A stretch of 64,000 nucleotides of DNA from CAXBCP01 sp963977005. GTDB taxonomy: Bacteria > Pseudomonadota > Alphaproteobacteria > MPNO01 > UBA830. Shown piece by piece: positions 1 to 8,060 of this stretch. Position 1 is the first letter of the stretch. The number at the start of each line of letters is the position of its first letter. The stretch is taken from contig CAXBMQ010000024.1 in the NCBI GenBank assembly GCA_963977005.1, positions 5,064-69,063 of the forward strand. Direction: 5' to 3'. The notes below the pieces were generated by a model. That model searched no databases and was not told the origin of the DNA. It worked only from the letters and a program-made list of their open reading frames with translations. The translations under genes and the position numbers were made by a program.

Positions 1-860
1 TCTTCGTACCACGGCCGCAGCAGATTCACCTCCTGCAGCAGCGACCGGTAGACCAGATCGGCATCGCCGAGATCGTCCGCAGGGGCTGCGAAATTAACGG
101 GGCAGGCCCAGCCTTCTGTATCGTCATCGGCTCCCGCATCGGGCGGCGGATCGGGAAAATCCTCGAGCACGGGTCCGGCAGGCTTTTCAAGAAGCTTGAG
201 GACCTCGAGCAATACCCGGCGCTGAAATTCAGGTTCGTTTGGCGCCCCAAGCGGGCGGCCGAGTTCGAACGGCACGGCAAGCGCGCGCGGCGGCTTCATC
301 TTTTCCGTGTGCGTCCGGATCAGGCTGATCTGGGTGGTCGGAATGCCTTCCTCTTCGATGATATGTGCAAGCCCGCCCACGGCGCGCGTACATTGCGGTC
401 AGACCGGGACCAGCAGGACCGCATCGACCCGGCCCTGTTTGAGCAACCCGGCCAGGTCGCGCGCGACCGGTTCCATCACCGCCGGCGGCGTCGCCCCCAT
501 GAACGAGTAATGACGGGCGGCAGCCGATCCGATCGTGCCATCGTCGACCAGCTCGTGCAGCCGATCGACCGGAAACGACGTGTTGACGTCCTGAAAGAAA
601 CCGGTGCGGTCGAAATTGGTCGACACATGGCTCATCACCAGGTCGTCCATATCCGCATCGTCGGGAATCACCCGGTAATCGCCGGCACCGGGCACGAAGG
701 GCGAATCCTCGCGGCGATGCAGCCCCGCCGTGCTGATGATGGCAACCCTGCTCTCTGCCAGCGGCTTGGCCACAACCCAAGGCGTCGTCTCGTAGTCCGG
801 CAGATCCTGATTGACCAACGCGTCGCGCAGGTGTTCCGGCATTTCGTGCAGATGAACCAT
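1..860 (-). CDS. GrdB/PrdB-like selenoprotein with in-frame UGA (Sec), C-terminus beyond window
   Basis: The frame is open from the ATG at 860 to the window edge except for one TGA at 399-401, codon 154. The residues before it (ending LLVPV) and after it (PQCTRAVGGLAHIIEEEGIP, later EKMKPPRALAVPFELGRPLG) form one continuous protein of the glycine/sarcosine/betaine reductase selenoprotein B / D-proline reductase PrdB type. Family members carry CxxC or UxxC at this point, here U154-P-Q-C157. GGAG lies 6 bases before the ATG. A hairpin fitting a bacterial SECIS follows the UGA. At least 286 residues are encoded here and the end is off the window. The short proteobacterial relatives are presumed thiol-disulfide redox proteins, so glycine or proline reduction should not be assumed. 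Divergent from a MATE exporter. The alternative is a nonsense mutation, but about 130 sense codons after the UGA with conserved family sequence argue against it. Confidence 0.85.
366..401 (-). promoter_or_regulatory. Sec UGA codon and candidate bacterial SECIS hairpin
   Basis: Reading the minus strand, UGA (401-399) is followed by 6 bases and then a hairpin: left arm TGTACGCGCGCC (392-381), loop GTG (380-378), right arm GGCGGGCTTGCA (377-366). Ten of 12 positions pair (one as G-U), with C-U and G-G mismatches. The loop begins 18 bases after the UGA and its first base is G, which fits the general bacterial SECIS pattern of a stem of at least 4 bp, a small apical loop with an early G, and 16-37 bases from the UGA. 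SelB would bind this element in the mRNA. Pairing was worked out by hand. Confidence 0.7.
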
Positions 861-1021
861 TATGTCTCCAGGGCAATTTCTTGTCGCGGGCGTATCCTAC
901 AACAAGGGGCTTTTACCTACACGCACAAGTCTTGTTCAGATCTCCATCCCAGAGGAATCGCGATAAGGGGGCGGCGATATGGAATAATACCCGGAAACAA
1001 GCCTGCCGGTACGACGTTCAG

Positions 1022-2374
1022 ATGCCTCCGCAATCCCCCTTCCTGACCGCCCCGATCGGGCCGACGATCATCCGCCTCGCGGCACCGAACATGATCGCCA
1101 TGCTCGTGACCATGATCACCCTGATGGCGGAGGCCTGGTATGTCAGCCGGCTCGGCACGGTCTCGCTGGCGGGCCTGGCCCTGGCTTTTCCGATGATGAT
1201 GCTGACCATGTTCCTGTCGGCGGGTTCCATCGGCGGCGCGATCACAGGATCTGTGGCCCAGCGTCTCGGCGCCGGCGACCGCGACGGCGCCGAAGTGCTT
1301 GCCTTCCATGCCGTGCTTCTGGCGGTCGGACTGGCGGTCGTATCGGCCGTGATTTTCCTCACAGGCGGCCCCGCGATCTATGGCGCACTCGGCGGCACCG
1401 ACGCCGTTCTGCGCGAGGCGCTGGCCTATTCCGACGTGCTGTTCTGGGGGGTGGCCAGCATGTGGCTGGCGAATGCCCTCGCCGCCATCGTCCGTGCGAC
1501 GGGGCACATGAAAATTGCGGCGAAATACCTGGTAGCGGGATCTGTCGTCCAGATCGCGGCGGCGGGCGTTCTGGTGCTGGGTATCGGTCCGTTTCCCGGG
1601 CTCGGCATCGGCGGTGCGGCGGCCGGGGTCGTGATCGGTCATGGCGTCGCTGCCTTGCTGTTGTTTTACCATCTGACGACCCGATGCCAGGAACTGCGCC
1701 TCCGCTTCACCGGGATTGCCGTCAGAACCGCGCCGATGGCGGCTATTCTGAAAGTCGGCGCTTTGTCGTCGGTGAACTCCTTCTGCTCGCTGGCAGCCAT
1801 CATCATCATCACCGCCTTCATGGCGCGGTTCGGCGTCGATATTCTTGCCGGATACGGGGTCGGCTCACGGCTCGAATTCCTCATTATTCCCCTCATCTTC
1901 GGATTCGGGGCGGCCTCCACCGCCCTGGTCGGGGTCCATTTCGGCGCCGACAAAATCGAGCGGGCACACCGCTTCGGCTGGACGGCCGCGATGTACAGCG
2001 CCGCCATGTGCGGTTTGATCGGCGTAGCCGCGGCGCTTTTTCCGGGCGTGTGGACGAACCTGTTTACGGAAGCCGAAGCCGTGCGCGCGGCAAGCAACGG
2101 CTACCTGCAGATCGCCGGGCCGTTCTATGCCTTCTTCGGCCTGGCGTTGTGCCTGTATTTCGGCTCGCAAGGGGCTGGACGGGTACTTTGGCCGGTCATT
2201 GCGGCGCTCCTGCGCGTCGTTGTTGTGCTTGTCGGCGGGATCGTTCTGTTGCGCAGCGAAAGCCCCGACCCTGCCGATTTCTTCTGGTTGATCGCGGCCG
2301 GCATGGCGACCCAGGCGATTGTCTCGGGTGTGGCCATCCGGTTCGGCGCCTGGACCCGGGGCCTCGACCGCTAG
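1022..2374 (+). CDS. MATE family efflux transporter
   Basis: A polytopic inner-membrane protein of about 450 residues with roughly twelve hydrophobic segments in two similar halves, as in the multidrug and toxin extrusion family (Na+ or H+ antiport of cationic drugs or metabolites). The start MPPQSP at 1022 is chosen because the first transmembrane region begins shortly after it (IGPTIIRLAAPNMIAMLV). An upstream in-frame ATG at 881 would add 47 residues of unconvincing sequence. No strong Shine-Dalgarno is visible before 1022. It is divergent from the selenoprotein gene with 161 bases between starts. Substrate cannot be predicted. A short GC hairpin (2402-2418) lies downstream without a T-run. 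Confidence 0.88.
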   Translation: MPPQSPFLTAPIGPTIIRLAAPNMIAMLVTMITLMAEAWYVSRLGTVSLAGLALAFPMMMLTMFLSAGSIGGAITGSVAQRLGAGDRDGAEVLAFHAVLLAVGLAVVSAVIFLTGGPAIYGALGGTDAVLREALAYSDVLFWGVASMWLANALAAIVRATGHMKIAAKYLVAGSVVQIAAAGVLVLGIGPFPGLGIGGAAAGVVIGHGVAALLLFYHLTTRCQELRLRFTGIAVRTAPMAAILKVGALSSVNSFCSLAAIIIITAFMARFGVDILAGYGVGSRLEFLIIPLIFGFGAASTALVGVHFGADKIERAHRFGWTAAMYSAAMCGLIGVAAALFPGVWTNLFTEAEAVRAASNGYLQIAGPFYAFFGLALCLYFGSQGAGRVLWPVIAALLRVVVVLVGGIVLLRSESPDPADFFWLIAAGMATQAIVSGVAIRFGAWTRGLDR

Positions 2375-2558
2375 ACTTTCGCCGGCCTGCGCTCCCGGCT
2401 CTCGCGGACAATCCGCGATCGAATGAACCCCGTATCACCGCAACCTGACCGGAAACCCTCAGGATTAAGCGGTTTTTAAGCAAAATTTGTCAGAAATGCC
2501 GCTGCATAGCTGTGCGCAGATTTCTGCCAATTCTGGCCTAGCCCCGGGGGCTTATTCC

Positions 2559-4619
2559 ATGTCGATGTCTTGTCTTCTCCGCCGGTTGAATCGGGGCCGC
2601 GCCGCGTCCGTCACGAGGCCCCCGTTCGGACGCGGAGCCCTACGCTCTCTGCCGCTTTCGGTGGCTCTGACGGTTGTGTTCTGCGCGCTTTCGGCAGGCG
2701 CACAACAGGCAGAAAGCGACCTGACGCGGCTGTCGCTCGAACAGCTCATGGATATCAAGATCACGTCTGTCGCGAAGAAACCGCAACGGGTGTCGCAATC
2801 GGCGGCAGCGGTCCACGTGATTACCAGCGAGGATATCCGGCGATCGGGCGCGACCAGTATCCCCGAACTCCTGCGCAACGTGCCCGGCCTGAACGTCGGG
2901 AAGATCGACGCCAACAAATGGGCTATTTCGGCGCGCGGCTTCAACGGCCTCTTTTCGAACAAGCTGCTCGTTCTGATGGATGGCAGAAGCGTCTATACGC
3001 CCTTGTTCTCCGGCGTTTTCTGGGACGTCCAGGATACGTTTCTCGACGACATCGAACGGATCGAGGTCGTGCGCGGCCCCGGCGGCAGCCTGTGGGGGGC
3101 GAACGCGGTCAATGGCGTGATCAATATCATCACCAAAAACACCGAAGAGACGACGGGTACGCTGGTCAGAGGCATTCACGGCACCGAAGAGAAAGTGAAT
3201 ATCGCCGGCCGCTTCGGACAGGCAATCGACGACCGGTCGAACCTCCGCCTGTTCGCCAAGAACTTCCGGCGGGACGGCGGCGTGCTCGCCAATGGCAACG
3301 ACGCCGACGACGACTGGAGCATGCAGCGCGGCGGATTCCGCTATGACAGAAAGCCGGCTTCCGGCGGCAGCTTCATGCTGCAGGGCGAGGTGTATTTCGG
3401 CCAGAACGGACAGCTCGTTGCACTGCCCACGCTGACGGCACCGTTTGCCGAAGTGACCAGCGACGACACCAAGGTGGAAGGACAGTTTTTGCTGGGCCGC
3501 TGGCAGAATGCCTCGGATTTCACCCTGCAGGCCTATTTCGACCGGGCAATCCGCGACGACATCCATGTCGGCTCGGGCACGCGCACATTCGATGTGGACC
3601 TGCAGAAACGGTACAACTCATTGCGGTCCCACGACATAATCGTCGGCGGCGGATACCGCTTTACCACCGATTTCACCATCGGAACCAACCAGGTCTGGTT
3701 CGATCCGAAGGACGACGATTACCACCTGTTGAGCGCTTTCGTGAACGACGAGATTTCACTTAGCGACACGCTCAAGCTTGTTCTCGGCACGAAGGTGGAA
3801 TTCAACAGTTTTACCGGTTTCGAGATACAGCCCTCGGTACGGTCCTTGTGGAACGTCACACCGGCCCACACGCTCTGGGCCGCTGTGTCCAGGGCGGTTC
3901 GAACACCGTCCCGGGCAGCGGACGCTGCCACCATCAACAATTCAGTGCGTCCGGGCACACCGCCCGTGCAGGCGCGGATACTCGGAAACGACGACGTCAA
4001 ATCGGAGGAGCTGACGGCCTTCGAACTCGGGTTCAAGTCCCGCCCGCTGCCCAGCCTGTCGGTCGACGTCGCGGCTTTCTACAACGTCTACGACCGCCTC
4101 GTGACGACCGAACCCGGCACCGCTTTTCTCGAAAACACGCCGGCGCCTGCACATCTCGTTCAACCGCTGCTATTCGCGAACAACATGTCTGGCGAGGCGT
4201 ACGGATTGGAGCTTAGTGCAGACTGGCGCGCGCGTGACTGGTTCAGGGTGCGCGGCAGTTACACACTTTTCGAGCTCGAACTTCACCGTAAAGCGGGAAC
4301 CGGTACGGCCTCGAACGAGGCGGCGGAAAAACGCGATCCGCGTCACCAGCTGTCGTTGACGGCAGAGCTGGATCTGGGATCCGATGTGGAGCTTGACGCG
4401 ACATTCCGCGCGGTCGACCGGCTCAGCGAACGGAACATTCGCGGTTATATGACCGCCGATGTCCGTCTTGCCTGGAAGCCCCTGGACAATGTGGAACTGT
4501 CGCTGGTCGGAAGAAACCTGCTGCAGAGCCAGCAGGCGGAAGCCCGGCCGGAATTTCTCTCGACACAGATTACGGAGGTGGAACGCAGCTTCTACGGCAG
4601 CCTGAAAATCGAATTCTAG
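2559..4619 (+). CDS. TonB-dependent outer-membrane receptor
   Basis: An outer-membrane beta-barrel with an N-terminal plug. A signal peptide is visible after a basic stretch (LPLSVALTVVFCALSAGAQQ), followed by the plug with SAAAVHVITSEDIRRSGATS, LVLMDGRSVYTP and IERIEVVRGPGGSLWGANAV, the usual plug signatures. The C-terminus ends in aromatic FYGSLKIEF, typical of barrel proteins. Start at 2559 (MSMSCLL) is preferred to 2487 because GGGGG lies about 9 bases upstream and the extra residues add nothing. About 686 residues. It is the first gene of an operon with a YfiR-like gene and a hybrid kinase, so it may feed a signal as well as import. Ligand unknown; the plug resembles the shorter receptors that often sit beside YfiR genes. 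Confidence 0.9.
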   Translation: MSMSCLLRRLNRGRAASVTRPPFGRGALRSLPLSVALTVVFCALSAGAQQAESDLTRLSLEQLMDIKITSVAKKPQRVSQSAAAVHVITSEDIRRSGATSIPELLRNVPGLNVGKIDANKWAISARGFNGLFSNKLLVLMDGRSVYTPLFSGVFWDVQDTFLDDIERIEVVRGPGGSLWGANAVNGVINIITKNTEETTGTLVRGIHGTEEKVNIAGRFGQAIDDRSNLRLFAKNFRRDGGVLANGNDADDDWSMQRGGFRYDRKPASGGSFMLQGEVYFGQNGQLVALPTLTAPFAEVTSDDTKVEGQFLLGRWQNASDFTLQAYFDRAIRDDIHVGSGTRTFDVDLQKRYNSLRSHDIIVGGGYRFTTDFTIGTNQVWFDPKDDDYHLLSAFVNDEISLSDTLKLVLGTKVEFNSFTGFEIQPSVRSLWNVTPAHTLWAAVSRAVRTPSRAADAATINNSVRPGTPPVQARILGNDDVKSEELTAFELGFKSRPLPSLSVDVAAFYNVYDRLVTTEPGTAFLENTPAPAHLVQPLLFANNMSGEAYGLELSADWRARDWFRVRGSYTLFELELHRKAGTGTASNEAAEKRDPRHQLSLTAELDLGSDVELDATFRAVDRLSERNIRGYMTADVRLAWKPLDNVELSLVGRNLLQSQQAEARPEFLSTQITEVERSFYGSLKIEF

Positions 4620-4667
4620 GCCGGCTTTCAGGACATTTCATTATCCCCGCAATATGACCGATCGGCA

Positions 4668-5234
4668 TTGAACTCTTTGGCAAAATTCCGTCACTTCCTT
4701 CGTTTCCTGGCTGCAATCGCGCTTGTCGCGACGCTTCTGCAGACCCCGGGCCATGCCATAACGGTATCGGACGAAGATCGTGTCAAAGCGGCTTTCGTGT
4801 TCAACTTCATCAAGTTTGTCGAATGGCCCGAGACGTCTTTCAAAAACCCGGCCGCGTCCCTGAATGTGTGCGTTTGGGGAAGCGAGGCCGATGCAGATTC
4901 AATGGTCGGGCTGCAACGAAAAACCGCCAAGCAGAGGGAACTCAAAGTCGTCGCGGTCAACGCAGCCGAGGAACTGGCGGCGTGTCATGTTCTGTTTCTG
5001 ACCCGGAACAGCCGCAGCAGCTACAGGACCGTACTCCGGTCGATTGCAGATAAAAGCGTCCTGACGGTCAGCGATATCGCCGGTTTTGCGCAGAGCGGCG
5101 GCCTGATCGGCCTGTTCAAATCCGACAATCAGATGCGCTTTGCCATCAATGTCGAGGCAACGCAGAGATCCGGGCTGCGGATGAGTGCCCAGCTCCTGAA
5201 ATTCGGCAAAATCGTCTCGGGCGGGGGCCACTGA
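4668..5234 (+). CDS. YfiR family periplasmic protein (DUF4154)
   Basis: A small exported protein of about 188 residues. The signal peptide is followed by DRVKAAFVFNFIKFVEWPE, the hallmark opening of YfiR/DUF4154, and it ends with RFAINVEATQRSGLRMSAQL and LLKFGKIV, also family-typical. In Pseudomonas YfiBNR, YfiR is a periplasmic repressor that binds the CHASE8-type sensor of the diguanylate cyclase YfiN. Here the gene sits 48 bases after a TonB receptor and 2 bases before a hybrid kinase whose periplasmic part resembles CHASE8, so YfiR probably restrains that kinase. The best start is TTG at 4668; no upstream ATG in frame was found, so the exact start is uncertain. Confidence 0.85.
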   Translation: MNSLAKFRHFLRFLAAIALVATLLQTPGHAITVSDEDRVKAAFVFNFIKFVEWPETSFKNPAASLNVCVWGSEADADSMVGLQRKTAKQRELKVVAVNAAEELAACHVLFLTRNSRSSYRTVLRSIADKSVLTVSDIAGFAQSGGLIGLFKSDNQMRFAINVEATQRSGLRMSAQLLKFGKIVSGGGH

Positions 5235-5236
5235 TC

Positions 5237-8056
5237 ATGGGTTTTCCTGCCGCGCTCCGGAACCTGTCGATCAAGCGCAAGCTGTTTGCTCTCTCGGTCT
5301 CTATTTCCGCTCTCGGACTCCTGTTGTCGGCGATCGCGTTCACGGTTCTGGACTATACAAACCTGAAAAAGCGCATCGTAGCGGATCATCAGAAACTGAT
5401 TTCCATCGTCGCCAGCAACGTTGTCGCCCCGCTTGCCTTCGCTGACCGAAACGCCGCCCAAGCGGTGTTGAACGGACTTTCCAGCGCCGAATCCATCGAC
5501 GCCGCCTACATCCACGACAGGCACGGCAACCTGTTCTTGCAGAAAAAAATGGCCAAGGTCGCCGGGCAGCACCGCCCGTTCGATAGACAAACGGACAGTC
5601 GGGACCGGGCCGGCCACCGGTTTGAACACGGCGGCCTGACAATCTGGACCGCGGTTGAGCTTGATGGCGAAACCCTGGGGCACGTGCACCTGTCGGTAAA
5701 TCTGAATGACCTGAACCGGTATCTGAGAGACCGTTTTATTATCGGTGCCGGACTTACATTTCTGCTGACGATTGTGTCGGCACTCCTGGCGGCCTCGATG
5801 GCCGGCCTGATTTCGAACCCGATCCGGGAACTCACCCGTCGGATGGGCCGGGTCAGTGAAAACCAGGACTATTCGATCAGAATGCCCGCAAGTGCCGGTG
5901 ATGAGGTCGGCCGGCTTGTAACGGGATTCAATTCAATGCTCGACACGATCGAGGAGAGGGATTCCGAGCTCGACACCTACCGCCACGATCTCGAACAACT
6001 TGTCGCCGATCGAACCGCAGAACTCGAAATCCGCAACCGCGAACTGCTTGCGGCGAAGGATTCCGCCGAACGCGCCAGCGCTGCAAAATCCGAATTTCTC
6101 GCGAATATGAGCCATGAAATCCGTACGCCGATGAATGGCGTGATGGGCATGGCCGACCTGCTGGGGGACACGGACCTGAACGACCGCCAGGAACGATTCG
6201 TCCGCAACATCCGCAATAGCGGCGAGAATCTTCTGAACGTGATCAACGATATTCTCGACTTCTCCAAGATCGAAGCCGGAAAATTCGAACTGTCGCTGTC
6301 GGACGCCAATATCCGTGACGTTATCGAAGAGCAGATGGACCTTCTCGTCCCGGCAGCCCATAAAAAGGGGCTGGAATGCACCGTGTTCGTATCGGACGAC
6401 TTGCCGGATGTCCTGCGGGGCGACTTCGGCCGGATACGCCAGATACTCACCAACCTCGTCGGCAACGCGATCAAATTTACCGAACGGGGCGAAGTCACGG
6501 TACGGGTCACCGTCGTGGAGACGGCGCGCGACCAGGTGAAACTACGCCTCGAGGTCGCGGATACCGGTATCGGTATCGCCGCGGCGGACCAGGCCCGCCT
6601 GTTCGGGTCATTTGAGCAGGTCGACAGCTCCGCATCGCGGCAGTTCGGGGGGACGGGTCTCGGTTTGTCGATTGCCCGTCATCTTGCCACCCTGATGAAC
6701 GGGGACATCGGCGTTACCAGTGCGCCCGGCAAGGGCTCCACATTCCGCGCCGACATCGTGCTTGAAACAGCTTCGCCGCCGACTTCCGCCGCCTTTGACC
6801 GGCAAGACACAGGGGCTTTTCCGATCGTGCCGGGACTGCGCGTTCTCGTCGTCGACCCCCATGAGACGAGCCGCAATGTTATGCGACGGTACCTGGAGGA
6901 CCGGCAAATCGACTGCCTGTGTGTCGGCGATGGCGGTGCCGCACTCGCCGAACTCGAAACATCCGATGCTGAGGCAGAGGCTTTCGACCTGGTAATCGCC
7001 GACATTGCAACACCCGGCACAAACGGGATGCCCCTCGTTCGCCAGATCAGATCGGGTGACCGAAACCGGGATATCCCGATCATTCTGTTATCGACCGACA
7101 ACCTCGCCCCCGAAAGCGCCGATCCCTTGCAACAGGTCGAAGCATATCTTGCAAAGCCCGTCCATCGGTCCGAACTGTATGCGCGACTCACAGAAGTTTT
7201 ATCTCCGGCTACCGCAATTCCGGCTGCCGAACCGGCACCTTCAAAGCCTGCACGGGCAAGCATGAAATTCAACGCCCATGTCCTGCTTGCGGAAGACAAC
7301 GAGGTGAACCAGATCGTCGCAATGGAGCAACTCCTGGCATTCGGCTGCCAGGTGGACGTCGCCCGGAACGGTCGGGAAGCGATCGACGCTTTCATGGAGC
7401 GCGACTACGACCTCGTTCTGATGGATTGCCAGATGCCGGAAATGGACGGCTTTCAGGCGGTCTCGCTCATCCGGGAGCATGAGGCGGCAACGCAGGCGCA
7501 CACGCCCGTTATCGCTCTGACCGCCCATGCATCGCCGGAAGACCGGGCGAAATGTCTGGATGCCGGGATGGATGAGCATCTGTCGAAACCGTTCAAACGC
7601 GAACAGCTTTTCGCCGTTCTCGAAACCTTTCTTTCCAAAGAACGTCTTGCAGGTCGGCGGGACCGGGAGGAGACGCGGGAAGCGCGGCCTCCGGCGGAGG
7701 CCGTCGACGCCGGACAATTCATAGACCCGTCTGTCGCCGATCCGCTGCGCAATGGCAATCCCGACCTCTGGAACCGGCTGATTGCCGCCTATCTTGCCTC
7801 AGCGGCCGAGAAACGCGCGGAGCTGGTTCAGGGGTTTTCGGACGACAATACCGACACTATCCGCCTCGCCGCCCATACCCTGAAGGCATCGAGCGCCAAC
7901 ATGGGCGCCATGCGGTTGTCGGAAAAATTCCGCCGACTGGAGATCGCTGCCCGCGACGGCGATCCCGATGCGATGAAAGCGCTTTTCAGCAATGCCGATG
8001 CCGAACTGACAAACGTGCTTGCCGCGCTATCCCGCGAGCAGACAACAACCGGCTGA
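5237..8056 (+). CDS. Hybrid sensor histidine kinase with HAMP, two receiver domains and HPt
   Basis: A 939-residue inner-membrane phosphorelay protein. First transmembrane segment about residues 14-34, a periplasmic CHASE8-like region to about 160, second segment about 166-188, HAMP about 190-240, coiled coil, HisKA with SHEIRTPM (His293), HATPase with DTGIGI and GGTGLGLS, then receivers. Receiver 1 (about 535-650) keeps Asp589 but has VVDPHET where the acidic pair is normally DD, so it may be weak. Receiver 2 (about 677-795) is canonical with Asp730 in LMDCQMPEMDG and SKPF. The C-terminal HPt has AHTLKASSANMGA (His880). No DNA-binding or GGDEF output is present, so a separate regulator must receive the phosphate. 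It follows yfiR by 2 bases. Confidence 0.92.
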   Translation: MGFPAALRNLSIKRKLFALSVSISALGLLLSAIAFTVLDYTNLKKRIVADHQKLISIVASNVVAPLAFADRNAAQAVLNGLSSAESIDAAYIHDRHGNLFLQKKMAKVAGQHRPFDRQTDSRDRAGHRFEHGGLTIWTAVELDGETLGHVHLSVNLNDLNRYLRDRFIIGAGLTFLLTIVSALLAASMAGLISNPIRELTRRMGRVSENQDYSIRMPASAGDEVGRLVTGFNSMLDTIEERDSELDTYRHDLEQLVADRTAELEIRNRELLAAKDSAERASAAKSEFLANMSHEIRTPMNGVMGMADLLGDTDLNDRQERFVRNIRNSGENLLNVINDILDFSKIEAGKFELSLSDANIRDVIEEQMDLLVPAAHKKGLECTVFVSDDLPDVLRGDFGRIRQILTNLVGNAIKFTERGEVTVRVTVVETARDQVKLRLEVADTGIGIAAADQARLFGSFEQVDSSASRQFGGTGLGLSIARHLATLMNGDIGVTSAPGKGSTFRADIVLETASPPTSAAFDRQDTGAFPIVPGLRVLVVDPHETSRNVMRRYLEDRQIDCLCVGDGGAALAELETSDAEAEAFDLVIADIATPGTNGMPLVRQIRSGDRNRDIPIILLSTDNLAPESADPLQQVEAYLAKPVHRSELYARLTEVLSPATAIPAAEPAPSKPARASMKFNAHVLLAEDNEVNQIVAMEQLLAFGCQVDVARNGREAIDAFMERDYDLVLMDCQMPEMDGFQAVSLIREHEAATQAHTPVIALTAHASPEDRAKCLDAGMDEHLSKPFKREQLFAVLETFLSKERLAGRRDREETREARPPAEAVDAGQFIDPSVADPLRNGNPDLWNRLIAAYLASAAEKRAELVQGFSDDNTDTIRLAAHTLKASSANMGAMRLSEKFRRLEIAARDGDPDAMKALFSNADAELTNVLAALSREQTTTG

Positions 8057-8060
8057 CAGC

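Noticed and set aside
399..401. The TGA as a true stop giving a 153-residue protein
   Set aside because: About 130 sense codons with family-typical sequence continue in the same frame and the UGA sits at the redox position; a sequencing error or pseudogene stays possible but less likely.
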